A DNA stretch of 64,000 nucleotides, taken from positions 18,372-82,371 of the forward strand of contig JASWJB010000198.1 of the NCBI GenBank assembly GCA_032433595.1, given 5' to 3'. Source of the DNA: Conoideocrella luteorostrata (lineage: Eukaryota; Ascomycota; Sordariomycetes; Hypocreales; Clavicipitaceae). Both the position numbers and the translations under genes were made by a program. The notes beneath the pieces are model-generated. The model had not been told where the DNA came from, did not search any database, and worked only from the letters and a program-made list of their open reading frames with translations. Below are positions 35,139 to 47,235 of the stretch, piece by piece (position 1 is the first letter of the stretch; each line of letters opens with the position of its first letter).

Positions 35139-35506
35139 AGGAAAGAAACAAGCAAGGTGGCAACAGGCAGCCCAAGAGAACTAGGGAAGAAGAGAGCAGT
35201 GCCATAGCTGAATAACACGAGGAGACTCTTAAATTGAAGATGCAACTACATCGTACCACACGTCATCCCCACATCGACGGGGCAACACATAAGTTTAAGC
35301 TTTCGCTATGAACTAACTTGAGCCAGTCAGCTCCATTATCGTAACGCCATAAAATAACGCAAGCACGCCACTTATGCCTGATCTATAATACAATGCATTG
35401 ACACCATATCCAATGTCAAATAAGTACATGCTGCGGTTTTGTCACAGCAGATAATATAAATATCATAAATTCGTCTCCGTTCCTTCCAATAGATCCCTTT
35501 TATGAG
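35139..35506. other. convergent intergenic region, 0.37 kb
   Basis: Between the 3' ends of the Pth11-like gene and the DPW-motif gene. AT-rich, with no gene or repeat recognised. Confidence 0.4.
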
Positions 35507-37627
35507 TTACCTCAACATATACGAGAGATCCGGGAGCCCGCGCAAGACACTTGCCACTGCTTCGTCGGCTTGTGTTTCACGAGACTGCGTTTCCAGGATT
35601 TTAGGTTGAGCGGCCAAAGCAGGACGTGAAACATGGAACGACTTTGTCTTAACAGGCTCGACAGTGCTTCTATTCTCAAAAGAGGAAATAGATGCGCTTG
35701 GATCGTCCGTAAGGGGTCCGGTGGATTTCTTTGTTAGTGGTTCCTGGACCGTATTCTTGTCTTCACGTGCTGGCGTCATCGTATCCGTTCCGCTAAATAC
35801 ATCAAGCCCTCCCCATGGGTCAGTCTCCAATCCAGAGATGGTCAAGCCTTGTGTTGATTTCGATGTTGAATTCGTTTCTGCATTGCATACAGCCGTCGGG
35901 GGCAATGGCCGTACCATCGAGTCTTTGTGAAATAATGGATTTGATTCCACCATCGGGGAAGAGACCATTTCGCCCCAGTCGTCTTCGTCATCCTCTTCCT
36001 CCTTCCCCTGTTCACCGTCCTCCATTGTGCTATCAGGTTCTATTGCCATAGTCCTGTTAGGTGGTTCAACACTAGAAATGCTATCCGCAGATGTAGGAGG
36101 CCTAGCCAACTCTGTCAAAGGAGACGGTCCAGCATGCCATTCCGAAGAAAACCCCTTCACCCTAACAGGCGAAGACGGCACACTGCTGCTCCACCCAAAC
36201 GATGGCACTGCTGGGGACATGATTGTACCCTCCACAGAAGCAGAAGCAGATACCTGCCTATTATGAACTGTGCTGCTTTTGTTTTTATTCTTCGCTAAGA
36301 GCTGGCCGATCTCCACAGCTGGCGCTTCAGAATCCCAATTAAACATATTTCCCTTGGCGTGTCCTGATCTTCTACCCAGCACGACACGGCCGCCAATGGA
36401 ATCCTCCTCCATCCATCGGCGGACAGTTATCAGGACGTCTTGTCGAATATGGGAGCCGCGCCATGATACGCGGACGTAGGTCTCGTCGTCGTCGCCGTAG
36501 TTGTGTTTTCTGATGGAACCAAAGCGGGATATGCGATACCAGGCTTTTCGTTCACTCACTGATGCGAACGTATCATGCTCAATTGTGTCGGGGAGGGTCT
36601 CTGCTTGGGCAGGAGACGGCTGCGTGTTGAGAAAGAGATCGTCGAGATGAGAGAGATCTATGGAATAGGCGAGCGGTATTGGTTTCGATTTTCGGTTGCT
36701 GGTGATATTCGGCGTTTGCTCTTGTATCGGCGCGGCGACTAATTGTGGAGGGGTTTCGGCTCGAGCGTTAAGTCTTGACTGCTTTGAAGAGCTTTCAACG
36801 TCCAGTTGTGTCGGTTGATGGTCGTGTACACTTGGCTCTACCTCCACGACTTCATCCCTCCCAGTAATTTGGTCTTTTGGCGCATCGTTCCCCCCCACCC
36901 AGGCGGCAGCAGGCAGAGCATCATCTGAAGCAGCTTGTTCGACTTCGTGGCGCACCTCCACTGTTTTATCATCTCTTGTTGTAGGCTTTGTTAACGGAAG
37001 ATCCAAGGTCGATGAGCTCGTTGCCATCCCATCATACATTTCCACAAGCTCCTGCACCTTCGAAGGCTGCCTGTTGCCCTCTTCTCGTCTCTCAGCACCA
37101 ATGGCTCGCCGAGGAGGTTCTTCCAACTCGGGCGAGCCACACCTCTCTCCCGGCAGCTTCTGTCTCACATCTTCATCGCCCCCATCCTGTATGTCGTGCG
37201 TTTCGCTAAGCCCACTCGTATTCGTAATTTCAGTCGGTAATATCGTTGTGAAGCTGCTTGGCTGTCCCTCCTCTCCTCTCATACTAATCGCCGAATCAGT
37301 ATTTCTCCCCTCCCGCAGATTGAACGCCTCTGCCCCTAGCTTCCAAGGGTCTGGCGTCGTTCTCCCCGTGGCACTCCCGAGGGGTCGCAAATTCGGACTC
37401 GCTCCCCAGCCAGGACTCGCCTTGCCACCCGTTGTCGTATCGTTCCAACCTCCCCATAACCCATGATCATTGCCATCTTCTTCGACCGCTCGGGCCCACG
37501 GCGAAGGCGACCGGGACGATTTGCGAGGACTGTTTCCGAAATGGATTTTCTGCGGTTCGGACGGCAGGTCAATCTTGACTGGGGTGGTCGTGTCGGTTGC
37601 CCAGGGGGAGTCCCAGGGGTCCTCCAT
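35507..37627 (-). CDS. large disordered fungal protein with DPW motifs, function unknown
   Basis: Single exon of 706 residues beginning MEDPWDSPWATDTTTP. Most of the chain is low-complexity, Ser/Pro/Thr/Glu-rich and likely disordered. A folded-looking block near residues 355-430 reads EKAWYRISRFGSIRKHNYGD, then YVRVSWRGSHIRQDVL and RRWMEEDSIGGRVVLG. Tryptophan motifs recur: DPW at the N-terminus, PDPWKLG near residue 95 and TDPWGGLDVF near residue 600, plus an acidic EEEDDEDDWGEMV patch. Such DPW and acidic-Trp motifs resemble short linear motifs that bind clathrin-adaptor ear domains; this is inference only. I recognise it as a conserved type in filamentous fungi but cannot name a function. 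The gene ends head-on to the Pth11-like gene. Confidence 0.75.
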   Translation of the reverse strand: MEDPWDSPWATDTTTPVKIDLPSEPQKIHFGNSPRKSSRSPSPWARAVEEDGNDHGLWGGWNDTTTGGKASPGWGASPNLRPLGSATGRTTPDPWKLGAEAFNLREGRNTDSAISMRGEEGQPSSFTTILPTEITNTSGLSETHDIQDGGDEDVRQKLPGERCGSPELEEPPRRAIGAERREEGNRQPSKVQELVEMYDGMATSSSTLDLPLTKPTTRDDKTVEVRHEVEQAASDDALPAAAWVGGNDAPKDQITGRDEVVEVEPSVHDHQPTQLDVESSSKQSRLNARAETPPQLVAAPIQEQTPNITSNRKSKPIPLAYSIDLSHLDDLFLNTQPSPAQAETLPDTIEHDTFASVSERKAWYRISRFGSIRKHNYGDDDETYVRVSWRGSHIRQDVLITVRRWMEEDSIGGRVVLGRRSGHAKGNMFNWDSEAPAVEIGQLLAKNKNKSSTVHNRQVSASASVEGTIMSPAVPSFGWSSSVPSSPVRVKGFSSEWHAGPSPLTELARPPTSADSISSVEPPNRTMAIEPDSTMEDGEQGKEEEDDEDDWGEMVSSPMVESNPLFHKDSMVRPLPPTAVCNAETNSTSKSTQGLTISGLETDPWGGLDVFSGTDTMTPAREDKNTVQEPLTKKSTGPLTDDPSASISSFENRSTVEPVKTKSFHVSRPALAAQPKILETQSRETQADEAVASVLRGLPDLSYMLR

Positions 37628-38350
37628 GCCGAGAATAGGCTACGACTTGGAGCGAACCATTGCAGGATGTCGAGTTGGTGGTTGATTATAGGGCGCGTAC
37701 GTTGAAGATAGAGCTGAAGGACGTATATGCAGTGCACAGCGATGCAAGGCGTTGAGAATACCTGGGGATGGAGGTCGAAGCTTGGCAGCTGTCTGGTCGT
37801 GGTGAAGCTTGATGACTGCACCACCGGCCTGAGCGGTTGCCTCGCCGGCCGCTATGCGTTTCGTATCCTAGAACTGTGGCGCGGAAGAGCTAGACACAAC
37901 TGTAGCTATTGTTGTCAATAGCAAATGTGTGCCGTTAAGCAAATCAAGCAATATGTTCACAGATACCCGTCTTACGACGCTTGGCCGCGTCGATTCATGG
38001 CGTGGTCAAGGATGGAGCTGGCGCGGAGCGGCCGGTCTCCGCAATTCCCGACCCGGCCTTTCCGTCACATTAATATAAAATAAACACCTTGCGGCTGACG
38101 TTGAATTTCTCAAACCCACCCAGAGATACTGGAAACAAATCACGTCGGCTAATTGATATTGTGTCATTATTACATACAATTTACGGATTCATGTCCGTGT
38201 TCTAGCAAGGTCATGTATGTGTGTGTATGGCCTCAGAAGGCGGCCCAAGAGAGGGGGAAATAAATCAATGCCAGCTAAGTGCTCCTCGCTAAATCGACTC
38301 CCTGATCGTAATAAAACAGGCAATTCGCCTCAAATATATAGCTGTCATGA
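37628..38350. other. intergenic, 0.7 kb
   Basis: Promoter of the DPW-motif gene and 3' flank of the CAF-1 gene. No gene is supported. Confidence 0.4.
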
Positions 38351-40386
38351 TCAGCTTTCCAATTCATGGCCAGCTTTGAGATCCCACTCCTTGGATCGCC
38401 CGGCGCCTTTCTTTTCAGCGACATGCTCTAATGTGTTCTTCACCTCCGTACGCGAAACATTGTCGCGGAACTGATGAAAGATGAAGTCGATGATCCCAAC
38501 TTTAGATAGGGCCTTGTTGTCCAGTATTGCTTGCTTAACGTCGTTCAGCAGCTCAGCCTTGACGAGCTTCGCGCCTGTAGTACCCGCTTCGCCATTCAGT
38601 GCCGCAAAAGCGTTGTTAGGGGCAGGAGGAGGGGCCATCTTGCTAGAAATTTCTGACGCTGGTTGCGTAAACTTGGGCATTTTGCCTCTTGTGTCCTGTT
38701 CCCAATATTCTGCAGAGAAAGGATTGATACCCCAGGAATGACCAAGCCCTTCTGTATATTGTTGTTAGTATCAAAGTCATACGGCGAAGGCATGAACTTA
38801 AGCCAAGCAACTTACCGTGCATGAACTCCATCTTGTGCTCGTAAACAGTGCGGCAAGGTCCCAAGCGATGATAATTTTCAAAGCAGATACCTGTGCTTTC
38901 CGGCTCCATTGTGCTTCCAAACACTCGTCTTGATAGTCCGGCATCCTCCGTATCATCCAAAAATCCATCTAGGTCATCCTCATCGTCAAGCTCCTCTTCA
39001 TCGTCATCCATGTCAATATCCTCACCTTCTTCCTCTTGCCATTCAGCTTCCGAGTCATAGTCGTAATCAAGTGGAAGGCGCCGATCAATCGACTTGCGGG
39101 CGAGCTTATTTATTATGTCTCGCCCCAAAGCAAACGGCTTTAGAGTCACCGTGCCATAGTAAGGAGGGCGTACGTCTTGGGAAAATGCAATGACTTTCTG
39201 TGGGATGTTCGCTAATTTGACCCGCGCTTGTTCGAAAATATGATTTGCGGCGTCACCAGCACCGCTGGAGCTTTCTGCTTCCCTATAAGCTGTTTCCATG
39301 ATGTGCTTAACAGGGTGATGGATTGTCCCACGCTTGGAGGGTTTTGAAGGAAGACATAATAGCTCGAGGGGATCAAATCGTCTAGGCTGTTGGTCCAAGG
39401 TTTCCTGCTGTTTCGTAACAAAGTCGTCAAGGATTCGTAACTTGATTTTTTTAGTTTCTTGGTCCATTTGTGTTGGAAATAGGGCTAGTCTGGTGTCCTC
39501 TCGGACAAAAAACGGCTTGAATAGCTTGTCGTACTCGGTTTCTACGGATTTGCTCGTCGCAGTTGTGCCGTCGGCTTTGGCAGGACTAGCCGCAGTCGAA
39601 TCAGTCTCGCTATCGAGCTTCTTCGGCGTGCTGGGAACCTTGAAATACGCATTAAGTTTCTGCTGACTCCTGGCCTTTCGGTCCTTTTCATCCTGAATTC
39701 GGCGTTGTTCTTCTTCCTTCTTGCGCTTCTTCTCATCTTTCTGCTCAGCCTTGACGCGGTCCTCTTCTTCCTTTTGCTTACGTTTATCCTCTCGCTCCTT
39801 GGCGCGGGCCGCTTTCTCTTCCTCTTGCTTTGCCTTTTCGACGGCTTTTTCGGCAGCTTTTCTCGCCGCTTGCTCCTCGCGTTCTTTCCTTTTCTCAGCC
39901 ATTTCCTTTTCCTTGGCTTCCTTCTCACCAGCTGTTAGGCGCTTGCGTTTTGGGGCGGGCCCTTTGGCTGCTGTTGTGGCACTTGCTGCCATCGTGTCTG
40001 CCATTGTGGATGTTTGGTCTTCGTCGGAGGATTTGTCTGGCTTTGCCTTGGTCGGTGTGAGGGGGCAAGGAGAATTACGCGCAGGAGTACTGCTGCCGGC
40101 ATCAGTGAGTGCAGGTGACCCAAGCCCATTCGGTGATGACTGAACGCCACATTGAACGTGAGGTGGAAGCACTGAAGAAAGGTTAGTTGAGAGCACGAAC
40201 TGCTTAGAAATCCAATTTGTTGTGCTTACAGCTGTCACCAGCCGGCCGAATAGAGGTGGTCTTGGGTGTTTTGGCACCCTGATTCTCGTTAACATTCACC
40301 AAATCTCCTGTGAAATCATCGTGGCTCCTCTTCCGCCCAGCCGAGTCCATGTCCTGCACGTTTGGCGAGAGTTCAAACAGCGGCAT
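38351..40386 (-). CDS. chromatin assembly factor 1 large subunit (p150/Cac1/Rlf2)
   Basis: Three exons, 40386-40230, 40171-38816 and 38751-38351, give 637 residues. The start ATG (MPLFELSPNVQDMDSAGRKR) fits fungal orthologs. Order of elements: a basic PAPKRKR segment near 126; a long KER region of Lys/Glu/Arg helix at about 129-222; a PIP-box-like QQKLNAYF at 222-229 for PCNA binding; FKPFFVREDTRLALFP; DVRPPYYGTVT; an acidic ED region with EEEGEDIDMDDDEEELDDED; then FENYHRLGPCRTVYEHKMEFMHEGLGHSW spanning the second intron. The C-terminal part (SKVGIIDFIFHQFRDNVSRTEV) is the winged-helix DNA-binding domain. CAF-1 deposits H3-H4 on newly replicated DNA together with the p60 and p48 subunits. 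All hallmark regions are present, so it looks intact. Confidence 0.93.
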
Positions 40387-41836
40387 TGGAGATACTGCCG
40401 CAGCCAAGAGCAGACTGTTCACACTTGTTCAAAAATGGGCAGCGAATACCAAGTGTGCCTGTTTCTGAGAGGAGGGGTGTTCTGCATCGAATCTTCTCGA
40501 TCAGCTAACCGATCCGGTGCAAGTCCAGCGAATAGTCATATGACGACAGCAGGCGCGATCTATCGTGTCGGTTGCAAAAACTAGTCAAACCCGTCGATTT
40601 TGTTCCGCAGATGAAGTGCTGGTGGCATGAATGGGAGATTGAAGAAGTACCATGTAAATGTCCCAGAGTTTTAGCATCGAGTTACTAGTTAGTTACTCCG
40701 TTGGTGGAAGGGAATGGCAGGAACGCGGCCGCGTGAACTTGGCGCTCCTACCCATGTCAGGACGCGTCGGATGGCCTCCAAGAAGCACAGGTCGCGCGCC
40801 GCCACAGAGCACTCTACGGGTAAATACCGGGAAGGTGGTGTGGCTGGGGTGTCCAGAAGCATTCAGGCTGCGGAGTACAGAGTACTCCCTCCGTAGCCAC
40901 ATTCCCATTGCCCCGCGCTAAGCCGTTATTAGTCGGCGTGGGCTCAGTGTCCGTACGGAGAGTAGTGGCTTGGCAAACGTCACGGCAACTTGAGCAGTTT
41001 AGTAACTAGCTGGCATGATGCAATAGCGTCCTGAAAAACTTTCTCGAGACAGTCATCGATGATTCAAGTTTAAGTGGCAATGGAGGAGATGCAATACGCA
41101 TCCACTCAAAGGCGCTGAAACAGATCATCAATGCCCCGCGACGACCTCAATTGGATTCACAACGAGGCTGAGGCATGTAACGTCACTCTGCCAACGTTGG
41201 AGGCCTTGCGCCTCGTGGCATAGCTGTCCGGCACTGACACGAGGACCCTAGTAATGCCGATCACATCGTCACTAGATCTCACGTAAAGGCAAGGTTCATA
41301 TGTAAATGTTCATGGTGACTATACGACGGCCTCACAGCTCATCGCTTCTTTCTTGTTATTGATATATGTTCCCTCCTTGGCTGTACCATTTATCGGTTCC
41401 AGCCTCCAATAAACACACGCTTTTGTCTCGCCATGTGGAGATACAAATGGCCATGCTTGCCCCTTCACCACTGCCCAGCAGAGACAAGAGGCCCGAGCAA
41501 TATTAGCGATAGTAGTGACATGTATAGAAAAAAGAGTACAAAAAATCATTGGTATCGGAAAAGCAGACTAGTAGCGATTGAATATCATCCTGCCACAAAC
41601 GCCAATCCATGCGAGCCGGATGATTCGAAACGACCGAAATTAAGCTTTGGGTGAGGCAAAAACGAACGGGGGTAGAAACTCATAAGCCCATGTATAATAA
41701 AAACTGTAACACCAAAAAATAAAAATAAATTGGCCCCTTGCTCCTTCAATCAATGAAGTGAGGCTGCTCTTCGTATCTGCAAAATGCTACGGTATTTAGC
41801 ATTGGCGTGGTTGGCAAGTACGTCGTGACCAAAATA
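40387..41836. other. intergenic, 1.45 kb
   Basis: 5' flank of the CAF-1 gene and 3' flank of the next minus-strand gene. TACTCCGT at 40693-40700 and a GCGGAGTA/TACTCC cluster near 40870-40895 belong to the dispersed motif. No open frame is supported. Confidence 0.4.
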
Positions 41837-42913
41837 TTAATCAGGGTTGGCAATGTAGAGGCGGCCAGACGTAAGAGTTGCAGTCCTCTCATCGACACTG
41901 CCTCGTCGCTTGAGCTCTTCAGCACTCTTGACGCTCTTCTCTCTAGTTAAAGCTGAGTGCTTTTGAGAATTGACTGCCAGCTTAGGCGCATTGCCAAGTT
42001 CTCCCACATTGTCAGCCCGTTCACCGCTACTGCCACTACGAGAACTCTGGGCCCGTCCTGAAGCCGCATCGTCAATAGGCTTGACTGACCCTTCCGCTGG
42101 CCGTTCGGCAAGACTGCCTCTTCTCTCCGGGGTGTCGCCCGGACTGCGTCGCTGTTGGGCCCCTGAGGCAACAGAGCCAGCAGAAGTTCGGTATTGTGCG
42201 CCTCGTCTGCCACTCCCAGTACTGCTCCGTCCACTGCTGCCAGTTCGGCGATGATGTACACGGGACATAGTCTGAGCATCATCTTCGTCGCTGCTTTCGC
42301 CCTCCACTTCAGTAGCACTGAGACGTAAGGGTACGCCGCCGACGCCGACGTGGTTCGTGTCGCCAGGAACGTATCCAACGACTGGGGTTTTGCCGTGATG
42401 TCTGATCTTGGCAGCAACTTTGCCCGTTGCGCTGATGCCGGTGTTGCTGCGACTGCCAGTGACTGTGCCACGACCTCCTCCAACTACTTCGAGATTAGCT
42501 CGCATCTTAGCTGCCCTCTGTTGTGCCGTAACTCTTGGGTCTTCATATTGCGCACGGTCGCACCAGACCGTAGCCTTCTGCCTACGTAGAAGTGCAACAT
42601 AGCCAGTGGGCTGAGCGATGGTTCCCCCCGAGCGACTAGAGATGGAGCGACGAAGGTCTGTAGAAGAGGAGGTACGGTAGGCGGCGGGAGGTTGCATGCT
42701 GGAGGTTGTGCTGAAAGTATTGACAGAGGGGGACCGTCTAGAATGCTGCATGTGCGGAGGCACAGCCTGAGGGTATTGAGCGCCAGGATGCTGTTGTGGT
42801 TGTTGCAGCTGCTGTTGCACAGGAAACGTATTCGACGAAGTGGTTCGCGACCGCGAGTGACCGTAGGCGTTGGTTTGGTCCATTGGCCTCGACATCGCAT
42901 GTGGTTCTAGCAT
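41837..42913 (-). CDS. low-complexity conserved-type fungal protein, unknown function
   Basis: Single exon of 358 residues from the first true ATG at 42913-42911 (MLEPHAMSRPMDQ). The N-terminal third is Gln/Ser/Pro-rich (VQQQLQQPQQHPGAQ). A conserved-looking core near residues 95-160 reads QPTGYVALLRRQKATVWCDR, then YEDPRVTAQQRAAKMRANLE. The C-terminal half is Ser/Arg/Gly-rich and disordered, ending SGRLYIANPD. No signal peptide or membrane segment. The core resembles a conserved region seen in filamentous ascomycete hypothetical proteins, but I know no function. Several serines sit in RRxS contexts (for example KRRGSVDE, ERRGSLAE), possible sites for a basophilic kinase. Confidence 0.7.
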   Translation of the reverse strand: MLEPHAMSRPMDQTNAYGHSRSRTTSSNTFPVQQQLQQPQQHPGAQYPQAVPPHMQHSRRSPSVNTFSTTSSMQPPAAYRTSSSTDLRRSISSRSGGTIAQPTGYVALLRRQKATVWCDRAQYEDPRVTAQQRAAKMRANLEVVGGGRGTVTGSRSNTGISATGKVAAKIRHHGKTPVVGYVPGDTNHVGVGGVPLRLSATEVEGESSDEDDAQTMSRVHHRRTGSSGRSSTGSGRRGAQYRTSAGSVASGAQQRRSPGDTPERRGSLAERPAEGSVKPIDDAASGRAQSSRSGSSGERADNVGELGNAPKLAVNSQKHSALTREKSVKSAEELKRRGSVDERTATLTSGRLYIANPD

Positions 42914-44567
42914 GGTGAAGGGCAAAAGCAAAGGCCGGCGAGGTACGCCAGTCTTTAATCAGGATTGCTGGTTGTAAAGTCCCTCCGTCCTTTGCTGCCT
43001 TCTTGGGGGGGTCGAGGCTGAGGCTTCCTTCCTCCTATTGTTCTCACTTCGCGTCCAACAATAACACAGTAGAGTCTCCGAAGCTGAATGTACGCGGTTG
43101 GATCGAAAGGTCGGTAGTGGGAGAGGTTGCAGACCAAGAAAGAGCAGTCGTGTCGGGATTTCGGTCGAACCTGAAACTCCTCCGTTCTTGGAGTCCTTTG
43201 TCCTCGCCAGCAAGTTCTGTCAGGAAGGGAGACCGCCTGAGTCGTATGGAGCCGGTAGGCACGTAAGGTGGGTGGGTGCAGGAGACAAGGCCGTGAATAA
43301 AGGAAAGAAAACAGGTCACTTTTAGGAGGGAGGGTAGGGAGCCTAGGGCGCAGGACGGAACCGGAAAAGGGCCAAGAGTTGAGGGAGGAATGGAGAAGAT
43401 AAGGGGAAAAGGCTGGTGAGTGAGTGTTTATTTGGTGTGCAGAGAGACGAGTGCAGGCGACGGTACTCCGTACTCCGCAGGGTGTTCATTCAGTGTTGGA
43501 CTGGTCTGTTCTCCGTCAACATTGGCCCTTCGCATTCAGCCAGCTGCAAGTCTATCAGTGTCTGGCCGGGCCAGTCTGCCAGCGCTAGGGAGCATGAGAC
43601 CAATGGTCTAACGTTGCATAAAGCCATAAGCGGAGAGATGCGAGGGGGGTGAGGGGAGGGCCGACTGGCAACTGGGAGGATTTCCAGGCGCGGCAGGGCT
43701 AAGGCTTGGCCAAGGCTCGCCGCCCGAGCTAAGAGTCCACGAGCCACTGATGAGTGGCCTTCGACAGGGCACAACGGCACCTGAAGCTCGCGGCTGTCGG
43801 CATATCCGGTCAGCTAGCAGCCATACACAGTCCGACGCTTCAGCGTTGTGCAGAGTATGGTCGGTAAAGCTTTCTGCTTTGGTGTCTCAGGTGCTGGCTG
43901 GAGCGATGTGTACACCAGCGACTGGACAGAGCATGCAATAACGGAGCGCTGAGGCGCAACATTGGAGATTCAAACGAAACAGCGTGCGCAGATGGCGACA
44001 TGGTTTTGGGGCACTGAAGCTCGGACGACGCATGGCTCAAGTACCTCAAATCCATCAAATCCAACAAATCGCCTAGACGTTCGTGCCTGAACCATGGAGC
44101 CGCCTAGGCTGCCCCCCCGTGGGACCAAGAAACCATTGTGCTTGAGGCCGGACAGCCAGATCCTGGTAATGTTGTTGCTGCTGGGCTGCAGAGCTGTGCC
44201 CCTACCCATGTCCTCCCTCGCGCGCTTCATACTTCATCGAACTTCAATAAGTAAAATTTGATTCCTCCCAGCAAGTCATTAACGATCTTTGGGTCTGTAA
44301 GGGAAACCATCAGACATCCACATCATGAGTCTCTACTTTGGCTTATGACCCACGAGTCGACGTCGCTAAATCGAAGGGGGGGTTGGACGGCATGTTATCT
44401 CGACATGCGCATCCTCGAAATCTCACTTCACACTGTAAATGGCGCTGCATTCCGATCTTTGATGCTTTGGTGTGGTTCAGCCCGCCTGCCCGCCTGCTGT
44501 GATCCCGCACTCACGGGGTCGAGGCCCCCCACTGGACATTGGTGAACGGCCCAACAACAGGTGGTTG

Positions 44568-44603
44568 TGTGGATTCTGTGGATTCTGTGGATTCTGCGGA
44601 TGC
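44568..44603. repeat. 9-nt tandem repeat (TGTGGATTC)
   Basis: Three perfect copies followed by one copy with two changes (TGCGGATGC). Non-coding as far as can be seen. Confidence 0.9.
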
Positions 44604-47210
44604 TGTGCAGGGGCTTTTTCCAAAGCTATCTTCAATGTGCGCGCGCCAGGCCACGCCGGCCAATCAGTTGTGCGCTGAGAGCTGTGATGTAATCGGTAAC
44701 TGGAACATGGGTTGGACGAATCATACCGCTGCACACGCTACTGACAGAGATAAAAGGCAACACTCGCACCCGCTGGTACGCAGTACAGCAAGCAGGAAAA
44801 AAATATAAGCGGGGCCATGCCGAGTGGCTCAACATGGACGCCGCTCCGTCAAGGTGCGTCGTCTCGCGTTGTTGGCCCTCTACTCCGTGTTCGTCGGAAG
44901 AATTATTAGATCATCCATCATCAGCTATTGTCAAAGGACCCAGAGCAACGCCGGGGTAGCCGCCACAGCGAGATGAAACATCAATTGATTTTGCTGAGTG
45001 GGCAAACCTTCGCATTGATGTGCAGCGACAAGAGCAAACCTTGACAAGTTGTCAAACAAAAGCTTTCTGTCGACCATGACTTTCGGGCGCCACAAAAACA
45101 TCCGAGCTGTTCTGTGGTAACTTGGAGGGTAGACGGAAGGACTGCAACCCGCTATCTAGATTCGTGCATCACTAGCACCGGTTCACTGTATCCGACAACG
45201 CCTACTCTTTTTGGGTGTCTTACGTTTTTGTTGTCCGTCCGCCTAGAGACGAAGAAGTTTCAGCGGGTGACCGAATCAACGAGGTCGCGCAATCTTTCAA
45301 ACAGGCGATTCCCCATCGGTGCTATAGTCTTATCTAGATGCATCGTTTACCGATTAGGGAGAGGCGCTGCATTTTTGTTGCGCACAGCTCTGTTGGGAAG
45401 CGAGTCGGCGCATTGGTACTCCGTAGATTGCTGGCGTTCCATCAGCACGGCTGGCGGACTCCAACTTGATTCTTCGACTTCCAGCATTGGCGGGGAATCC
45501 TGGCAGCGAAATTGCTGTGCCGTCCTGACCTTTGTTTTGATATGAAATAGTTCGCTCTGGACCGCTCCTCTTCCTACCTCGCATGCGATCTGGCGCGGAA
45601 ATTCCACCTTTTACAGAAACAGGTACATGCACGACCACGATGACGGAGCCTTGCGCCTAAACCTGGCCCTGCAGATCTGTGACCCAATGAATGACTTTTG
45701 AATGGAACAGCGATGCGCGCGTTTTGTCCCTCATCGACTGCCGCCCCCAGGTCGCCTCAGAGATGCCAAGGTTCTTGTCGGGCAAATTACCAGCTTTCGT
45801 CCTTACATCAGCCAAGTTGCAAGCCATGTGTTTTGGATTCTTTGGAACAGGGTCTCCGTTACCGCCCAGTTTGAGCCAGACCCGTAACACTTACATCATC
45901 CACGCCAGGTGATTCCTCGACCTGTCAAGCGCTTACCTCACATTGTCAGGTAAATGTCAACACCGCCAGCTGGAGGGCAAAATACGCACTTGCGGTGTGC
46001 AGTGTGAGAAGATACGAGCTCGAGGTTGCTCACTGGCTTTTGAGCTTCGAGTATGCCCAAACTGGCTACTAAATCCGCCATGCATACGCAGTACATGATG
46101 TCTCATCTGGCCCACAGCACAGTACTTGGTGTGTAGGCTGCTTCATTCCCATATTACGCTCAACTCAGACGGCTCAACTCTTCTCTCTCTATTACAAGAC
46201 GCAGTAAGGATGAGGTGCCCACGAAGCCATGGCCACGCACTCGGTACGTACTATACACTACTCTTCCTCAAGGATGATTAAAAAAAAAATCAACCGCAGA
46301 TTTTCATTCACGACAGTAGTGTGCCTGTGCGATTTTTGCTTGTTGAAATATGTAAGGAACTTGCCAAACGCTGTCTGACCCAAACGGCAAGCTAGAGACA
46401 ATATTGGACATGGGTTGGGCAGTGTGTCGCCAAATCCAGGCAAAGCTGTCAAGCGATCCAGATGTGGTAGGGATCCCTTGATGGTCAACGGCTCTAGATA
46501 AGATACCCCTCATACAAAGAGCATCCGTCGGCGTCAACGGCCTGCTTGAGCACGTTTCTGGACCAGGCAGGCATGCCGCGGTGTGATGAAGATGCAGATG
46601 TATCATGTATATCTCTTCGATTGCTCAGGAGGCCCACCACACCTAATTGGCAAGCTAGCAAGATAGGTAATTAATGGACTCCAGCTCTTTTTGAAGTGCG
46701 AGACAAGCTATGGCAAGCTCAATCGCTCTTTGATTAATGCATTGTTCCGAAAAGCATGTGCGTGCCTTGTCCTTGCCAGGTCTCCGACCCATAAAACAAG
46801 CCCTTGGACGCCTGCTTGACCTTGGATGGCACGGTCAACAGTGTCCATTACTTGCAACTAAGCCAATCAACTGCTCCGTGCCGTACAATGGAATATTCAA
46901 GGGCAGCTGGACTTCAAACACTGCCCTAGTGATGCAGTTAGCCGTCGGTTCAAAAGAAACTGGGAAAATGCGCCGGAGAGCCCTGCAACCGCCCCCACCT
47001 CCGCAGCATCCACAACTAATCGGTGACACCGCATAACGATTGAGGCCCAATTGCCCATTTCCGTGGCACGCTTCTTACCAGCAATTAAATGGACAACGCA
47101 GTAACTATATGCTGAACAGCAGGCAAGACAATGGTCTACTCAGCTGAAGGCTTTTACTTTAGCGGTTGCGCACTTTTCAATTTCGGCATGGCGTGTTGCG
47201 GAAGTGACAC

Positions 47211-47235
47211 ATCGCATCGCATCGCATCGCATCGC
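47211..47235. repeat. (ATCGC)5 microsatellite
   Basis: Five perfect pentanucleotide units in the gene-poor block. Confidence 0.9.

Noticed and set aside
44811..44860. tRNA-like 5' half (GCCGAGTGGCTCAA)
   Set aside because: It resembles the D-arm of a Leu or Ser tRNA, but no T-arm GGTTCGA-type sequence or matching acceptor stem follows within 100 bases.
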